Shown one piece after another: positions 1-12,523 of a DNA stretch of 64,000 nucleotides. The position numbers and the translations under genes were made by a program. The notes under the pieces are model-generated. The model did no database searches. It was not told where the DNA came from and was given only the letters and a program-made list of their open reading frames with translations. The number at the start of each line of letters is the position of its first letter. Positions within the stretch are counted from its first letter, which is position 1. Where the stretch lies: assembly GCA_022495995.1 (NCBI GenBank), contig JAFEMH010000980.1, positions 372,001-436,000 on the forward strand, written 5' to 3'. The stretch is from Adenophora triphylla var. japonica (lineage: Eukaryota > Streptophyta > Magnoliopsida > Asterales > Campanulaceae).

Positions 1-100
1 GAAGAAAATAAAACCTAATGGACTGATTTGAGGAAAATAAAATTTAAGGGACTGATTTGAGAATAATAGAACTTAAGAAACTGATTTAAAAATATTTACA

Positions 101-105
<5 letters not shown>

Positions 106-142
<37 letters not shown>

Positions 143-196
143 CAAATTATATTATTATTATATATATATTTAAATATGTATATATATATATATATA
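106..196. repeat. TA-rich microsatellite, left arm
   Basis: Two runs of alternating TA separated by a short AT-rich stretch. With the TA run at 739-818 it flanks the inverted-repeat element at 198-737, which suggests that element inserted into an existing TA tract. Short ORFs across the tract (YIYIYI) are artefacts. Confidence 0.9.
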
Positions 197-197
197 C

Positions 198-737
198 ACA
201 GAGCCGTTCTCATACGGACCAATCCGTATGGACGTGGGCAACACAGACTGAAAAAAAAAAAAGTGAAGAAATTGCAGGGAGAAGAGATTGCAGCGACAAG
301 GGAATTAGAATAAAAATCCATTTTCCTAAGATTTTAATCATTTTCCTAAGGTTTTAATCGTTTTCTTCTCACCCACCCGTAGATCGCCGCCTCCAGCTAC
401 CTCAGGTCACCGTTTTCCAGGTAAAACAATCCCCCAATTTTATTCTAATTCCCTTGTATCTTGATTAATTTCAAGTAATTCTTGATTTTTCTTCCATGGA
501 AATGATTAAAACCTTAGGAAATGGATTTTGATGATGTAATCTCTTCTCCCTGCAATCTCTTCTCCCTGCAATTCTTGATTTTTCTTCCATGGAAATGATT
601 AAAACCTTAGGAAAATGGATTTTTATTCTAATTCCCTTGTCGCTGCAATCTCTTCTCCTTGCAATTTCTTCACGTTTTTTTTTTCAGTCTGCGTTTCCCA
701 CGTCCGTACGGATTGGTCCGTATGAGAACGGCTCTGT
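198..737. mobile_element. Non-autonomous TIR element (MITE-like), 540 bp
   Basis: The ends are long inverted repeats of roughly 150-165 bp (about 198-362 and 587-737). The left end begins ACAGAGCCGTTCTCATACGG and the right end is its complement, with a few mismatches. The central part (about 363-586) is not inverted and contains a partial direct repeat of the inner arm around ATGGAAATGATTAAAACC. No transposase is encoded. The element sits in a TA tract, so a target duplication cannot be defined and the superfamily (Mutator-, hAT- or Harbinger-derived) stays open. Confidence 0.75.
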
Positions 738-738
738 A

Positions 739-818
<80 letters not shown>
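739..818. repeat. TA microsatellite, right arm
   Basis: About 80 bp of almost pure alternating TA next to the right end of the inverted-repeat element. Confidence 0.9.
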
Positions 819-819
<1 letters not shown>

Positions 820-822
<3 letters not shown>

Positions 823-1201
823 AAAATGTAAATTTAGAGACAAAATTGTCCGTCGCTAAAGTACTCAATTTTTATTTAATAAAAAACTAAAAAGTATTAA
901 AAATGGTTAATAAAAATAGCGATGAAAATATTGCTCGCTAAATCCGTCGCTAAATTTGTCGTGTGAAAGAAAAAAATGTCGCCTATTTTTCAAAATTAGC
1001 GACAGAATTTTTTAACTTGCCGACGGAATAATCTGTCGTTACTTTAACGACAGCCCAAAAATCTGTCGTTAATATTTAGCGACAAGGGTTTTAGCGACAG
1101 ATTTATTCCGTCGCTAATCCGTCGGTAAAGCCATTTAGCGACGAAATTTTACTATTTAGCGACAGATTTTTCCGTCGCTAAAAGACAGTTTTCTTGTAGT
1201 G
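820..1201. mobile_element. CACTA (En/Spm-type) transposon terminal fragment
   Basis: The segment ends in TTTTCTTGTAGTG (1189-1201), the complement of the plant CACTA terminus CACTACAAGAAAA. The preceding 350 bp is packed with short subterminal motifs in both orientations (CCGTCGCTAA, TTAGCGACAG, CTGTCGTTA), the usual transposase-binding arrangement of this superfamily. No transposase ORF and no left end were found in the window; the TA tract and TIR element may have disrupted it. Superfamily call is firm, extent is approximate. Confidence 0.75.
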
Positions 1202-1483
1202 AATTAGTTTAACATGTCTTATAGCATAGGTAAAAGACCCATGAGGATGATGGAAAGCCATATCTCTCAGATTTCAAGGTCTTATAGATAATACATAAGA
1301 CCAATTAGACATATAAAAGTAATCTATGACAGCTTTGACAACTCATTGACATAATATCAGTCTAACTAGAACTCATTTTTAAAAAAAAAAGAAGAATAGT
1401 AATAAGAAGAAAATTGTCATAAAATTATCCCCATCTTTTTGTTGTTTCTACCAAAAGAGTACACCTAAACTTTCCGGTCATAA
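1202..1483. other. AT-rich sequence without recognisable gene
   Basis: Nothing coding was seen. It lies downstream, on the minus strand, of the truncated Mutator-like reading frame and could include decayed transposon sequence. Confidence 0.5.
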
Positions 1484-2603
1484 ATGAGCCATCCAGAAAT
1501 AACAAGGTCGACAAAAAGTAAAGTCATGCAAACTTTCAACAAATGCAACAAAACAACGTTTGAAATGAGAAGTGTGAGGATCACAATCAATCAACACATA
1601 ACTATTTGGGTTCAATTTCTTAATTTTCTCGCAATAAAATCTATGTTTATCATAAGCCGAAGTTGCATCACCAAAAACAGTTTTCTTAAACTTCTAAACA
1701 GCTCCGCAAACAACTTTGTAACTCATTTGAAGCTCACAATCTGTGTGCAACTCTTTAACAATATCACTTGGACTAATATTTGGATTAGTTCTAACATTGT
1801 CAATTAGAATACTAGAAAGTACATCTGAACACATCCTTTGGCCAAATTCAGCCCTAACCACATCCTTGCATATATGCTTTGGTTCATATGTCCTGATGTA
1901 AAAATAACCATTAGATTTTTCAGGTAAAGCATGGATCCTCCATGGACACCTTCTAGAAACATTGTCGCTGCATTGATCGTTAACATGACTTTGTTCATTT
2001 TTCAAATACACATAATCAAACCCCACTTCTGTTGCAAAATTACACAATACATATCAATTCAGCACAACCACATTCAAATATTTGACCAACATTTTGAATT
2101 GTATCCGCATATTCTGCACTTTTCAATTTGTTTTCTTTGAGACGAAGAAAATTGACATGAACGCCATTCCAACAACTACTACAATTCTCAAGTTCAAAAG
2201 ATGCAAAACTACCTTTGCAAAGAAAGGTAGATGATTAACCAAAGGCATCATTTCTAACGGATATACTATAATCATTCTCATTTATTTTTATCATGTCAAT
2301 ATGCTTACTAACAAGTATAATACTCATGCAAATAAAGTCTTGCTCACCGGCCAACATACAACAATGATTCTCAGCTAAAACATATGACATTGACACATTT
2401 TCCCTTTGTAGACAATTCCATCTACTACAAGTAAATTCAACAAGAGATTCAAATGAAGAAAATTGATCAAACCTTGCAACCAAATATGATGCTCCATACT
2501 TCAACAACACCATCACAATAGAATCCATAACAATGAAGTTGAAAAGGAAAATAATCTGCACAATATTAAGAAACAAAACTAGAATTAGAATCTGATTTGG
2601 CAA
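1484..2603 (-). pseudogene. Mutator-like (MULE) transposase, N-terminal remnant
   Basis: Three minus-strand blocks match successive parts of plant MuDR-type transposases. Block 2603-2235 has the N-terminal PB1-like region (YGASYLVARF; ISMSYVLAE-type strand pattern seen here as VSMSYVLAENH). Block 2047-1694 has the Mutator DNA-binding/zinc domain with CPWRIHA and H-x-C spacing (EPKHICKD). After a stop and frame change, 1690-1484 encodes EKIKKLNPNSYVL and FKRCFVAFVESLHDF, matching the segment just before the catalytic domain. Homology stops at 1484, before the DDE core. Stops, a frameshift and loss of the core show it is dead. The outer retrotransposon inserted about 230 bp upstream of its 5' end. 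Confidence 0.8.
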
Positions 2604-2836
2604 TTAAATAACCTTCAATTAAGATGAAATAACGAGATACAACATAAATAACATAGATCTTTACTTGAATTGTATATGAAACTTAAAAAATTGAAGAATA
2701 AATGCTGCTTAAACTATTGAAATCGATGGCGAAAGGGTAGATCTAGGGTTTTGTTAATCACCATAGATGACAGAGGAAGAGGAAAGAAAGAAAAAGGGAA
2801 ATTAAGAAATTGTAAAATCCTGACACATTATAAAGA
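2604..2836. other. 5' flank of the MULE remnant
   Basis: AT-rich non-coding DNA next to the N-terminal end of the transposase remnant. It continues after 38242 on the far side of the retrotransposon insertion, as the AGTGT duplication at 2837-2841 and 38238-38242 shows. No MULE terminal inverted repeat was recognised. Confidence 0.45.
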
Positions 2837-2841
2837 AGTGT

Positions 2842-5174
2842 TGTGGGCACCCCAACCCGGAACCTAACACCTGTCCCGAGCTGAGAGGCCCAAACTAAGA
2901 AAGACCACCTGGAAATTTAAAAACTTTTGACTCAATTTAAAAAGAAACCAAACTTTATCAATATCCTTCAAGTAATAACTTGAATCATCTCCACTTGGAG
3001 GAAACAAAACATGAACCAACTTTGCAAACATACTTAAAAGGACAACATCATTTTAAGTTACAAAAGATCCCAAATAAAATCTTTACAAAATTTTATATAT
3101 AAACAAACTCCAACAAAGGAGTAATACCCAAATACAACCACACATCCCATCTAGGACATAAACGTACCCAACAACCCAAAAGACTTGCACAAACTCCTCC
3201 CCGTCCTCACTGGCCGGGTCCTCCTGTCTCAGTTCGATCTAAAACATTAAAGGGAGAAGGGTGAGAATAAATCTCAATAAATTATTATGAATGGAACAAT
3301 ATGCCAAGTAAGATGCAACACATACAAGGTGCATATAACACATTGGAAAAGCCGTAAACACCTTACATTACCTTAGTTTACCTTTTCCCCTCTGAAAATA
3401 AGTCGTACAACATCGGGAGATAAAACTCCACTCAATTATGAACTGCTTGAGCAAATTCACATCTTATAAGACCCGTTTTTCAGGAAACCATATAAGATAC
3501 TAGCAACTCTGTAAGGCTTTTGGCTCAATACAGATGCTATAACCCCAATCTGTAGCCACAGAAGGGGACAGTCACATGTATAACGTAATCCGATCACATT
3601 AGGTCACATTTTCCATAATTGATCGTATTCCGTTATACCCATCAGCTGATTAACACAAGTTCAAGCACATACTAGTTACTTGAAATGAAATCCACCAAAG
3701 GGATAAGAAATATAACAACATGGTAAATCATACTCATGTTCAAATCAATACCATAATGTAACATACATTTCATACAATATTTATATCACAAACCATGGAT
3801 ATGAACTCAAGTAAGGCCACAATGCATCATAAACCAACCCTACATGATCAATGTGCAACAATATATAACCTCTATAAAGGTCCAAGTTCAAATTACCAAG
3901 TTGAATTCACTTTGCTTAAGTTACAAATCAAGGCTGCCAAGCATTTTCCGAACAATATTTAAACCCCTTCCACAATTCCATTTTAACAAAGTATGACATC
4001 ATTGTGTAGCTAAAGTGTTCTACTTTAATCTTAGTTAAATAGGGTTCATTTATATCCTAGGTAGATTAGGTTTCTAGGCCTTGGAAAAAGCTTTAGAAGT
4101 TGCAGGGCAGGGCAGGGGCACGACTCGTGCCCCATTGACCCCACCAGAACCAGTCGTCCCTACTAGGCACGACTTAGGCCAATCCTCAAGGGACGACTCG
4201 TGCCACAGAGCACGAGTCGTGCCCTCTGTTCAGAAACCAGAAACCAGCAGCCAAACATCAGCAACCCAATCCTAAGCTGTGAAGGACCAATTTTACCCTG
4301 TTTTAAGGTACCAAATCAGACTCTAAACAATACCAAAACTTATACCAAATAATTCCAATCCATCCTAATTCATTACCACTTCAACCAAAAACCTTTTTAT
4401 TACAAGAAACTTGGTTCATACTACCATGCACACTCATTTAGACTAGTCTACTACCAAACCAAACCATTTATATAACTTTTACCCCCAACCTCATTCTCTT
4501 TATTCCAAAACCCAATTAAACCACCAAATCTTTAACAAACAATAGTTATAAAGCTACAATATTAACTTTAACATTCCATGAACATAATTTGAAGAGAACT
4601 CATAATAACTTACTTAATTAGTGCGAAATGGAATATTTATTTGATCGGATAGATGCGCTCCCCTCGCCGCCACGAACAAGAATCCGCAATCGGTTTTGAA
4701 AAAGAAAAGGTATTGAAGGGTGTGGAATTTTTAGAAGGTGGAGCTTAGGGTTTGGCTTTCATGGCTTTTTAGAGAAGAAGAGAGTACTGAGAAAGTGAAG
4801 AATGAATTTCTTTTGATAAATCCATGGATAATTATCACATTTTTACACTAAAGCTCCTCTAAGATCCAAGGCAAAAGCACTAACACTTTTAACTATCATT
4901 CTTTACAACTAAGCACCTCACAACTTTATAAACTTAATACTTTAAAATTTCAAATATCATTATTTCACTATAACATATCACATTTATTCCTTTTAAGCCC
5001 TAAATCATTAAAATTACTTCATTTTCATCATAACTTCCCATAATTCATCAAAAGCATAAAATGAGCACATAAACATAACAAGAAGCATAAAAGACATAAT
5101 ATGAGAGATACTACCACCCGAACCCCACGTGCTCAACGAGTGCTAAAATAGTGCCTAACATTAGGGTCGTGGCA
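2842..5174 (-). repeat. 3' LTR of element O
   Basis: On the plus strand it begins TGTGGGCACCCC and ends GTCGTGGCA. The same sequence with scattered differences starts at 9752 and ends at 38237 (GTCGTGACA). Length is 2333 bp. A candidate TATA box in element orientation (TATATAAA) lies at 4468-4475 on the plus strand as TTTATATA. The mate keeps a similar TATA stretch near 37530. Confidence 0.92.
4115..4224. repeat. Palindromic GCACGA/TCGTGC cluster in O LTR
   Basis: 4115-4133 is a near-perfect palindrome (GGGGCACGA-c-TCGTGCCCC). About 60 bp on, CGACTCGTGC (4194-4203) and GCACGAGTCG (4210-4219) form a 10-bp inverted repeat with a 6-base spacer. A further GGCACGACTTAGGCC half-site lies between them. 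The mate LTR has the same cluster near 37172-37282. The organisation recalls the TGTCACGCGACA cassettes in elements A and C. Function unknown. Confidence 0.7.
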
Positions 5175-5194
5175 CTCACTCCCCCTTAAAGAAA
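5175..5194 (-). other. Polypurine tract of element O
   Basis: Read on the minus strand, a purine run of the form TTTAAGGGGGAGTGAG lies immediately before the 3' LTR (which begins TGCCACGACC). This is the expected plus-strand primer for reverse transcription in chromoviruses. Confidence 0.8.
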
Positions 5195-5246
5195 ATTCAC
5201 CCCGAATTTTGAATAACTTACTTGCACTCTCAAACAACCAAGGGTA

Positions 5247-8200
5247 CTATTCTCTCATCTCCAACTCTAGCTCCCAAGTAGCCTCTTCAAATGGTATGAT
5301 TCCTCCATAAGATTTTCACTACCGGGATCCTTTTAGTTCTCAATTCTTTAACTTGGAACTCTAAGATTCTCAAAGGTTCTTCAACATAGGACATATCCGC
5401 TTGAATCTCTTCGGGAGGTGAACTCAACACATGGGAGGGATCATGACAATAGTTCCTCAACATCAAAACATGGAACACATCATGAAGAAAGGAGAAGGAT
5501 GGAGGCAACGCTAAACGGTAAGCTAATTCTCCAATCTTTTCTATAATCTCAAATGGTCTAACAAACCTTGGAGCTAGTTTCCCTTTATTCGCAAACCTTT
5601 TTATCCCAGTCCGAGAAGAAATCTTCAAGAAAACAAGGTCACCAACTTGGAAAGATAAGTCCCATCTTCTATTGTCGGCGTAGCTCTTCTGCCTACTCTA
5701 AGCCATCTTCAATCGATCTCGAATCACTTTGATTTTCTCCGTTGAATCTCTAACTAAATCTGGACCCCAAAGTTTGGCTTCACCAACCTCATTCCAACAC
5801 ATAGGAGATCTGCACTTCCTACCATATAACGCTTCATACGGAGCCATCTCAATGCTAGATTGGTAACTGTTGTTGTAGGCAAACTCAACTAACGGTAGAT
5901 GATCCTCCCAAGACAACTGAAAGTCCATCACACAAGCCCGTAGCATATCCTAAAGTATCTGAATAGTTTGTTCCGTCTGCCCATCTGCTTGAGGATGAAA
6001 TGCCATGCTAAAACATAATTAAGATCCCAAAGCTTCATGTAATGCCCTCCAAAATCTAGAAGTGAACCTCGGATCTCTATCAGAAATAATGCTAACTGGA
6101 ACTCCGTGGAGTCTAACAATCTCACGCATATACAGTTGAGCTAACCTCTCCATCGAAAACTTAGTTGACACGGGAAGAAAATGAGCTGATTTCATCAATC
6201 TATCCATGATAACCCAAATAGCATCCATCTTCTTTGCGGTAAGAGGCAAACCGGTTACAAATTCCATTGAAATCCCTTCCCATTTACACTCCGGAATGTC
6301 TAAAGGTTGAAGTAGCCCCGCCGGTCTCTGATGCTCGGCTTTGACTTGTTGACAAGTTAAACATTTAGCACAAAATCCACTATCTTTCTCTTCATCTCAT
6401 TCCACCAATATCCTCGTTTTAGGTCTTGGTACATCTTCGTACTACCCGAATGAATAGCAAACTTAGACTTATGACCATCCTCTAGAACACGCTTCTTGAT
6501 CTCCGGTGATGAAGGAACACAAATCCGGCCTTGGAAAGTTAGGATTCCATCTCTATTCAATGTAAATTCCCCGGCTTTAATATCTTGAACTTGCCCCAAA
6601 ATTTTCTTCAACTCCGGATCAATTTGTTGAGCTTCCATCAAATCTCCATACAAGGTTGGAACGGCTTGGACATTTGCAAAAATCAACTCATGTCTTGACT
6701 CTCGGGAACTCAAAGTTGACAAGTAAGCTTTTCGACTCATCACATCCGCAACTACATTTGCTTTCCCCGGATGATATGAAATCACACAATCAAAATCCTT
6801 CAAGAATTCTAACCATCTTCTTTGCCGATTATTCAACTCCTTTTGAGTAAACAAATACTTCAAGCTCTTATGGTCCGTGAAGATCTCAAATCTCGCCCCA
6901 TAAAGATAGTGTTTCCACTTGTGCAACGCAAACACAATCGCAACCAATTCCATGTCATGGGTAGAATAATTCTGTTCCGCCGGTGATAACTTCCGAGAGG
7001 CATAAGCATTCACTTTCCCACCTTGCATTAGAACACATCCCAAACCCTCCTTCGAGGCGTCACTGAAGATGACACAATTCTCGCAACCATCCGGAAGGGT
7101 AAGAACGTGAGTTGATGTCAATCTCTTCTTCAACTCAACAAAACTAGCGTCACACTTGGAATCCCATACAAAAGATACATCCTTCTGAGTCAATCTAGTT
7201 AACGGAGTTACAATGCGAGAAAAGCCCTCGATGAACCTTCTGCAATACCCCGCCAATCCAAGAAAGCTACGAACCTCTGTCACAGTTGAAAGTTGCTTCC
7301 AATTGACAACAACTTCAATTTTGGAAGGATCAATGGATATCCCCGAACTAGACACCACATGCCCCAAGAAAGATATCTGCTCGAGCCAAAACTCGCACTT
7401 GCTGAACTTGGCAAACAACTGCTTCTCACGAAGAAGAGATAACACAATCCTCAAATGATTCTCATGCTCTTCCCAGGATTTAGAATAGACAAGGATGTCT
7501 TCAATGAATACCACTAAAAATCTATCAAGGTACGGCTTAAAGATACGGTTCATCATATCCATGAATACGGTCGGAGCATTAGTCAACCCGAAAGGCATAA
7601 CCACGAACTCATAGTGACCATATCTCATCCTGAAAGCTGTCTTGGAATTGTCATCGGGTCTAATCTTCAACTGATGGTATCCGCTTCTCAAATCAAGCTT
7701 TGAGTAGATAACGGAACCTTGGAGTTGATCAAATAAGTCATCAATGTGCAGGAGAGGATATTTGTTCTTAATGGTTGCTTGATTCAATAAATGATAATCT
7801 ATACATAATCTCAAGGTGCCATCCTTCTTTCGGACAAACAAAACCGGTGCTCCCCACGATGATACACTTGGACGAATAAATCCCCGATCTAACAACTCTT
7901 GCAACTGATTCTTTAACTCCTTTAACTCAGCCGGAGCCATTCTATAGGGTGCTTTAGAGATAGGTGAGGTACCGGGCACTAAGTCAATACAAAACTCTAC
8001 CTCACGATTCAGAGGCATAGAGTACTCGGTGGAAAACACATCACCAAATTCACTTACAACGGAGACATGAGCTAAATCAGGGATTTTCTTACTTGAATCT
8101 ACCACATAAGCCAAATACCCCGCACACCCTTTAGAAAGCATTTTTCTAGCCTTTAAAGCAGAAATAACATGTATGCCAAACATAGATTTGTCCGCATCAA

Positions 8201-8654
8201 ATACAAAAGTAGGCATATCAGGCATAGCAAATGAGACCCTCTTTCTACGACAATCTACCAAAGCATGGTAATGACTCAACCAGTCCATACCAAGAATGAC
8301 ATCAAAGTCCCGGATTTGTAAATCTACTAAATCCATCGACAAAACATGCCCACAAATTTGCACATCACAACCATTATAAACCAAAGAAGAAGTGAGGCAC
8401 TCTCCCATAGGAGTCGAAACCTCTAACACATAAGGCATAAATTCAGGTAGTTTATGCAATGCATATGCGAAATGGGACGCCACAAATGAATGGGAAGACC
8501 CATGATCTATAAGGATGCGGGCATTGACTCCTGAGAAAGGAACAATACCTCTAATGACTGCATTAGGATCAACCTCTTCTCTTCATAAGGCAAACACTCG
8601 CCCCTGAACTTTATCTTTAGGCTTTCCCTCATTATCTCTTTTGATTCCTCCTCG
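5247..8654 (-). pseudogene. Element O pol: protease, RT, RNase H, integrase, chromodomain (broken)
   Basis: The protease site reads DHGSSHSF at about 8500, where DSGS/DTG is usual, followed by [12 protein letters not shown] carries [10 protein letters not shown] and MPFGLTNAP. The catalytic YxDD box reads FIED, with Glu (GAA at 7500-7502) in place of the first Asp. RNase H shows [10 protein letters not shown] and [10 protein letters not shown]. The integrase zinc region frameshifts near 6363-6375, after which [12 protein letters not shown] resumes; D and DRDPRF motifs follow (6267-6019). Another break lies near 6018; HPQADGQTEQ and the integrase C-terminus follow. A stop (5698-5700) and a one-base frameshift at about 5286 precede the chromodomain end WRNHTI / EEATWELELEMRE, which stops at 5247-5249. 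The domain order is that of a chromovirus. Confidence 0.9.
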
Positions 8655-9692
8655 TTACCTACCTTGCACACTACCCGATGCTTGCCCTCGTAGCTTAGGA
8701 CGATTCTTCCGAAAATGACCATCTGATCCACACTCTAAGCATTTTCCAAGCTTGCTCCAGCATCTATCTTCTGAGTGACCCACCTTTTTGCAAAAACCAC
8801 AAACAACCCCAAACTATCTTGAAGGTGGACGAGTCGCTGGAGTCGCCACATTTCCACCTATTGCTACACCCGGGGCTGAGAACCGCTGCTGCCCTCTACT
8901 TTGTCTCAAACCTTGACCTTGGAACCGCTGCTTGCTTCCACTTCCACCTTCGGACTTACCCTTATGCTCTTCAATGTCATTCTCTATTCGATAGGCTCGG
9001 TTCACCGCCGCTGGGAAATCTGTGAAGTCGTGAATCAATAATTGCTTACGGAACTCCAGCCTTAACCCTTTCACAAACCGGTATACCCGTCTCTCTTCTT
9101 CCGGCACCAAATGGGGACAATAGCGAGCTAGCTCCGTAAAATTTTCCGAGTACTGTGCTACGGTCATTGTTCCTTGCTCCAATCTCAGAAATTCCACCTC
9201 CTTCTTGTCTCTTGTAACCATAGGAATAAAGTGATCCCGGAACTTGCGTGTGAAATTCTCCCACGTCTGCGGTGTATGATCTCGGTCCTAACTGTCCTTC
9301 ACTATGTGCCACCAATGTTCAGCCGGTCCCTCCAACTTGAAGACAGCGCACATCACCTTTTCCTCATCAGGGCTCTCCATTGTTGCGAAGATCTTGTTCA
9401 TTGCTTCAAGCCATCTCTCCGCCTTCAACGGATCTGGTTCTCCATTAAAGCTAGGCGGAGCCATCTTGACAAATTTCTCTAGTCCATGTCCTTGTTTACC
9501 TTCCTGTTGCTGTTGAGCTCTACCATGAGTTGCCATATTCTGTAAGAATACCCTAAACATGTCCATCATTTCAGCATTCTGATTGTCATTACCCCCGGCA
9601 TTGCCAACATTGCCCTGAGCCTGAAGTTGATCATCCTCATTCCCAGCCATTAGAACAAACTCCTGCATCAAACACTCGGCGTCAGTTATCAC
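8655..9692 (-). pseudogene. Element O gag (broken)
   Basis: Starts at MITDAECLMQEF just inside the primer site. The retrotransposon gag core includes MAPPSFNGEPDPLKAERWLE and, after an in-frame TAG at 9288-9290, TMTVAQYSENFTELARYCP. A Gln/Arg-rich linker precedes a zinc knuckle CGFCKKVGHSEDRC that is read in a shifted frame after a second TAG at 8814-8816; a degenerate second knuckle (CLECGSDGHFRKNR) follows. A TAA at 8655-8657 ends this segment. The protein would form the nucleocapsid-like particle; it is no longer a single frame. Confidence 0.85.
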
Positions 9693-9737
9693 ACACTCCC
9701 CCTTAAACTAGACATCTACCCTTGACCTCTAGACGAG

Positions 9738-9749
9738 GCTCTGATACCA
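9738..9749 (-). other. Primer binding site of element O
   Basis: On the minus strand TGGTATCAGAGC follows the 5' LTR end after two to three bases. This is the standard plant site complementary to the 3' end of initiator tRNA-Met. Confidence 0.9.
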
Positions 9750-9751
9750 AA

Positions 9752-10985
9752 TGTGGGCACCCCAACCCGGAACCTAACATGTGTCCCGAGCTGGAGAGGC
9801 CCAAACTAAGAAAGACCACCTGGAAATTTAAAAACTTTTGACTTAATTTAGAAAGAAACCAAACTTTATCAATATCCTTCAAGTAATAACTTGAATCATC
9901 TCCACTTGGAGGAAACAAAACATGAACCAACTTTGCAAACATACTTAAAAGGATAACAACATTTTAAGTTACAAAAGATCCCAAATAAAATCTTTACAAA
10001 AGTTTTTATATAAACAAACTCCAACAAAGGAGTAATACCAAACAACCCAAAAGACTTGCACAAACTCCTCCCCGTCCTCACTGGCCGGGTCCTCCTGTCT
10101 CAGTTCGATCTAAAACATTAAAAGGAGAAGGGTGAGAATAAATCTCAATAAGTTATTATGAATGCAACAATATGACAAGTAAGATGCAACACATACAAGG
10201 TGCATATAACACATTGGAAAAGCCGTAAACACCTTATATTACCTTGGTTTACCTTTTCCCGTCTGAAAATAAGTCGTACAACATCGGGAGATAAAACTCC
10301 ACTCAATTGTGAACTGCTTGAGCATATTCACATCTTATAAGACCCGTTTTTTAGGGAACCATATAAGATACTAGCAACTCTATAAGGCTTTTGGCTCAAT
10401 ACAGATGCTATAACCCCAATCTGTGCCCACAGAAGGGGACAGTCACAGGTATAACGTAATCCGATGACATTAGGTCACACTTTTCATAATTGATCATATT
10501 CCGTTATACCCCTAAACATCAGCTGATTAACACAAGTTCAAGCACATACTAGTTACTTGAAATGAAATCCACCAAAGGGATAAGAAATATAATAACATGG
10601 TAAATCATACTCATGTTCAAATCAATACCATAGTGTAACATACATTTCATATACTATTTAAATCACAAAACATGGATATGAACTCAAGTAAGGCCACAAT
10701 GCATCATAAACCAACCCTACATGATCAATGTGCAACAATATATAACCTCTATAAATGTCCAAGTTCAAATTACCAAGTTGAATTCACTTTGGTTAAGCTA
10801 CAAATCAAGGCTGCCAAGCATTTTCCGAACAATATTTAAATCCCTTCCACAATTCCATTTTAACCAAGTATGACATCATTGTGTAGCTAAAATGTTCTAC
10901 TTTAATATTAGTTAAAGAGGGTTCATTTATATCCTAGGTAGATTAGGTTTCTAGGCCTCGGAAAAAGCTTCAGAAGTTGCAGGGC
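9752..10985 (-). repeat. 5' LTR of element O, part next to the primer site
   Basis: Begins TGTGGGCACCCC like the mate LTR at 2842 and runs to the AGGGC at 10981-10985, where element A interrupts it. The remainder resumes at 37172. Confidence 0.92.
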
Positions 10986-11290
10986 TGTAAGTACCCAAAT
11001 CTGGCTCATGCCTTCCGGTTAATTTCCCCGGCAATTCCGGTAAATTTCCCGGTAATTCCCCAGACTTTCCTAGAGTTCCGGAGCAATTCTGGAACTGTTC
11101 CAAACCTCTTAAGGGCTGAAGGAAATGCTTAGTAATTAATAAACACGTTTTTCTTAATTACAAAAAAGCTTCTAGAATTGCCACCTTGCATGATTCTAGA
11201 AACATGCTGAGTCATTGTGGATAATGCCGCACGGCTGCATTAGGAGAAGACTCCTAGCCGCACGGCTTCATTAGCCTTATCCAGACTGCC

Positions 11291-11298
11291 TATAAATA
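11291..11298 (+). promoter_or_regulatory. TATA box, element A 5' LTR
   Basis: TATAAATA after a GC-richer stretch containing two GCCGCACGGCTKCATT repeats. The mate copy is at 35739-35746. Matching TATA boxes occur in LTRs of B (19266) and C (40469). Confidence 0.7.
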
Positions 11299-11599
11299 GA
11301 GCCCTCCTCTACCCATTTAAACACACAACAAGGAGAGCAATACCAGCATAAAAACACTCTCTAAATACTCCACAAAGATCAGGAAGTTGAAGGTGCCAAG
11401 AAGCCACCCCCCTCCTCCTTGAAGCCTCCAAGAGTTGGTCCTACCGCTAGGAAAAACCCCAAGAAGAAGAGGCAACCACCATTGGTAACCTCTCACTCCC
11501 TTACCTTGCATAATGCTTGTTCATATGATTTAATTGCTCATTGCATTCATAAATTGTCATTATCTTTCTTGGGACTTGGCATTTATCATTAAAGATCCT

Positions 11600-12060
11600 A
11601 TCTTTATCATATCCCCTTCCCCCTTTTTGCATCCTTTGCATGAAATAGGCATCATTTGCTCATAAAAATGTGATTTTTAGCATCCTTTGCTCATAAAAAA
11701 TGTGATCTTTATGTTAAAGGTGCATCCTTTGCACCTAAAAGCCCCCATTTTACATCCAAAATGCATCATTTACATATAAAAATCATATATTTATAATAAA
11801 GGTGCATCCTTTGCACCTAAAACCCACTTACATGCATCCTTTGCATTAAAAATCATCTCTTTGCATGAACTTAGCATCCTTTGCTTTCAAAAATGAAATC
11901 TTTGTGCATCCTTTGCATATAAATACTATTTTCCTCATAAAAATGCATCCTTTGCATAAAGATCATTTCTTTACATCAAAAATGCATCCTTTGCAAATCA
12001 AATGCATCCTTTGCAACCCAAAAATGTCATCTTTTCACTAAAAATGTCATTTTTACATGC
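11600..12060 (+). repeat. Interspersed GCATCCTTTGCA repeats in A LTR
   Basis: More than ten irregularly spaced copies of GCATCCTTTGCA or close variants, many followed by ATAAAAAT. The core is imperfectly self-complementary (GCA...TGC), so each copy can form a short hairpin. The mate LTR has the same array at about 36050-36475. Confidence 0.8.
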
Positions 12061-12523
12061 ATTCCCCCATTAGCAACCTTGGAACGGACCGGTGTAAAGA
12101 TCCTATATTTACATCGTTTCTTCCATTAAAGGTTCCACAATCTCTTTATAAAGGGACAACCTTGAACCCTATATCTCCGATTATCACTTAAGACGAGCAT
12201 GAAGCATTCATATAAGCTCGATCGTCTTAAGGTGTAGGATTGATGGGCTAAGGACATTCCTTCCTAAAGAACCTCATTTTTAGACTATAAAAGAGAGTCC
12301 TTCTCTCGATCACGCAAGTCCCGAGGTTAAAAATGCGATGATCACGAGTCCAAAATGAGGACGGGATCAAAATCCCGAACACATAAAATCCAAGAAATCC
12401 CGAGCGACAACTAATAAATGGTTTGTACGTCCGGAAGACAACTTGGGACATTCCCTCCCCTTTTATTCAAACACATGCACACAAGAAAACACACAAGCAA
12501 GCAAGATAAATGGAATCCTAGGG

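Noticed and set aside
589..859. ORFs with long YIYIYI runs
   Set aside because: Translation of the TA microsatellite; no start context or conservation.
1694..2047. Host FAR1/FRS-like gene instead of a transposon
   Set aside because: The domain order (PB1-like, Mutator DNA-binding, pre-catalytic segment), frameshift and truncation fit a decayed MULE better.
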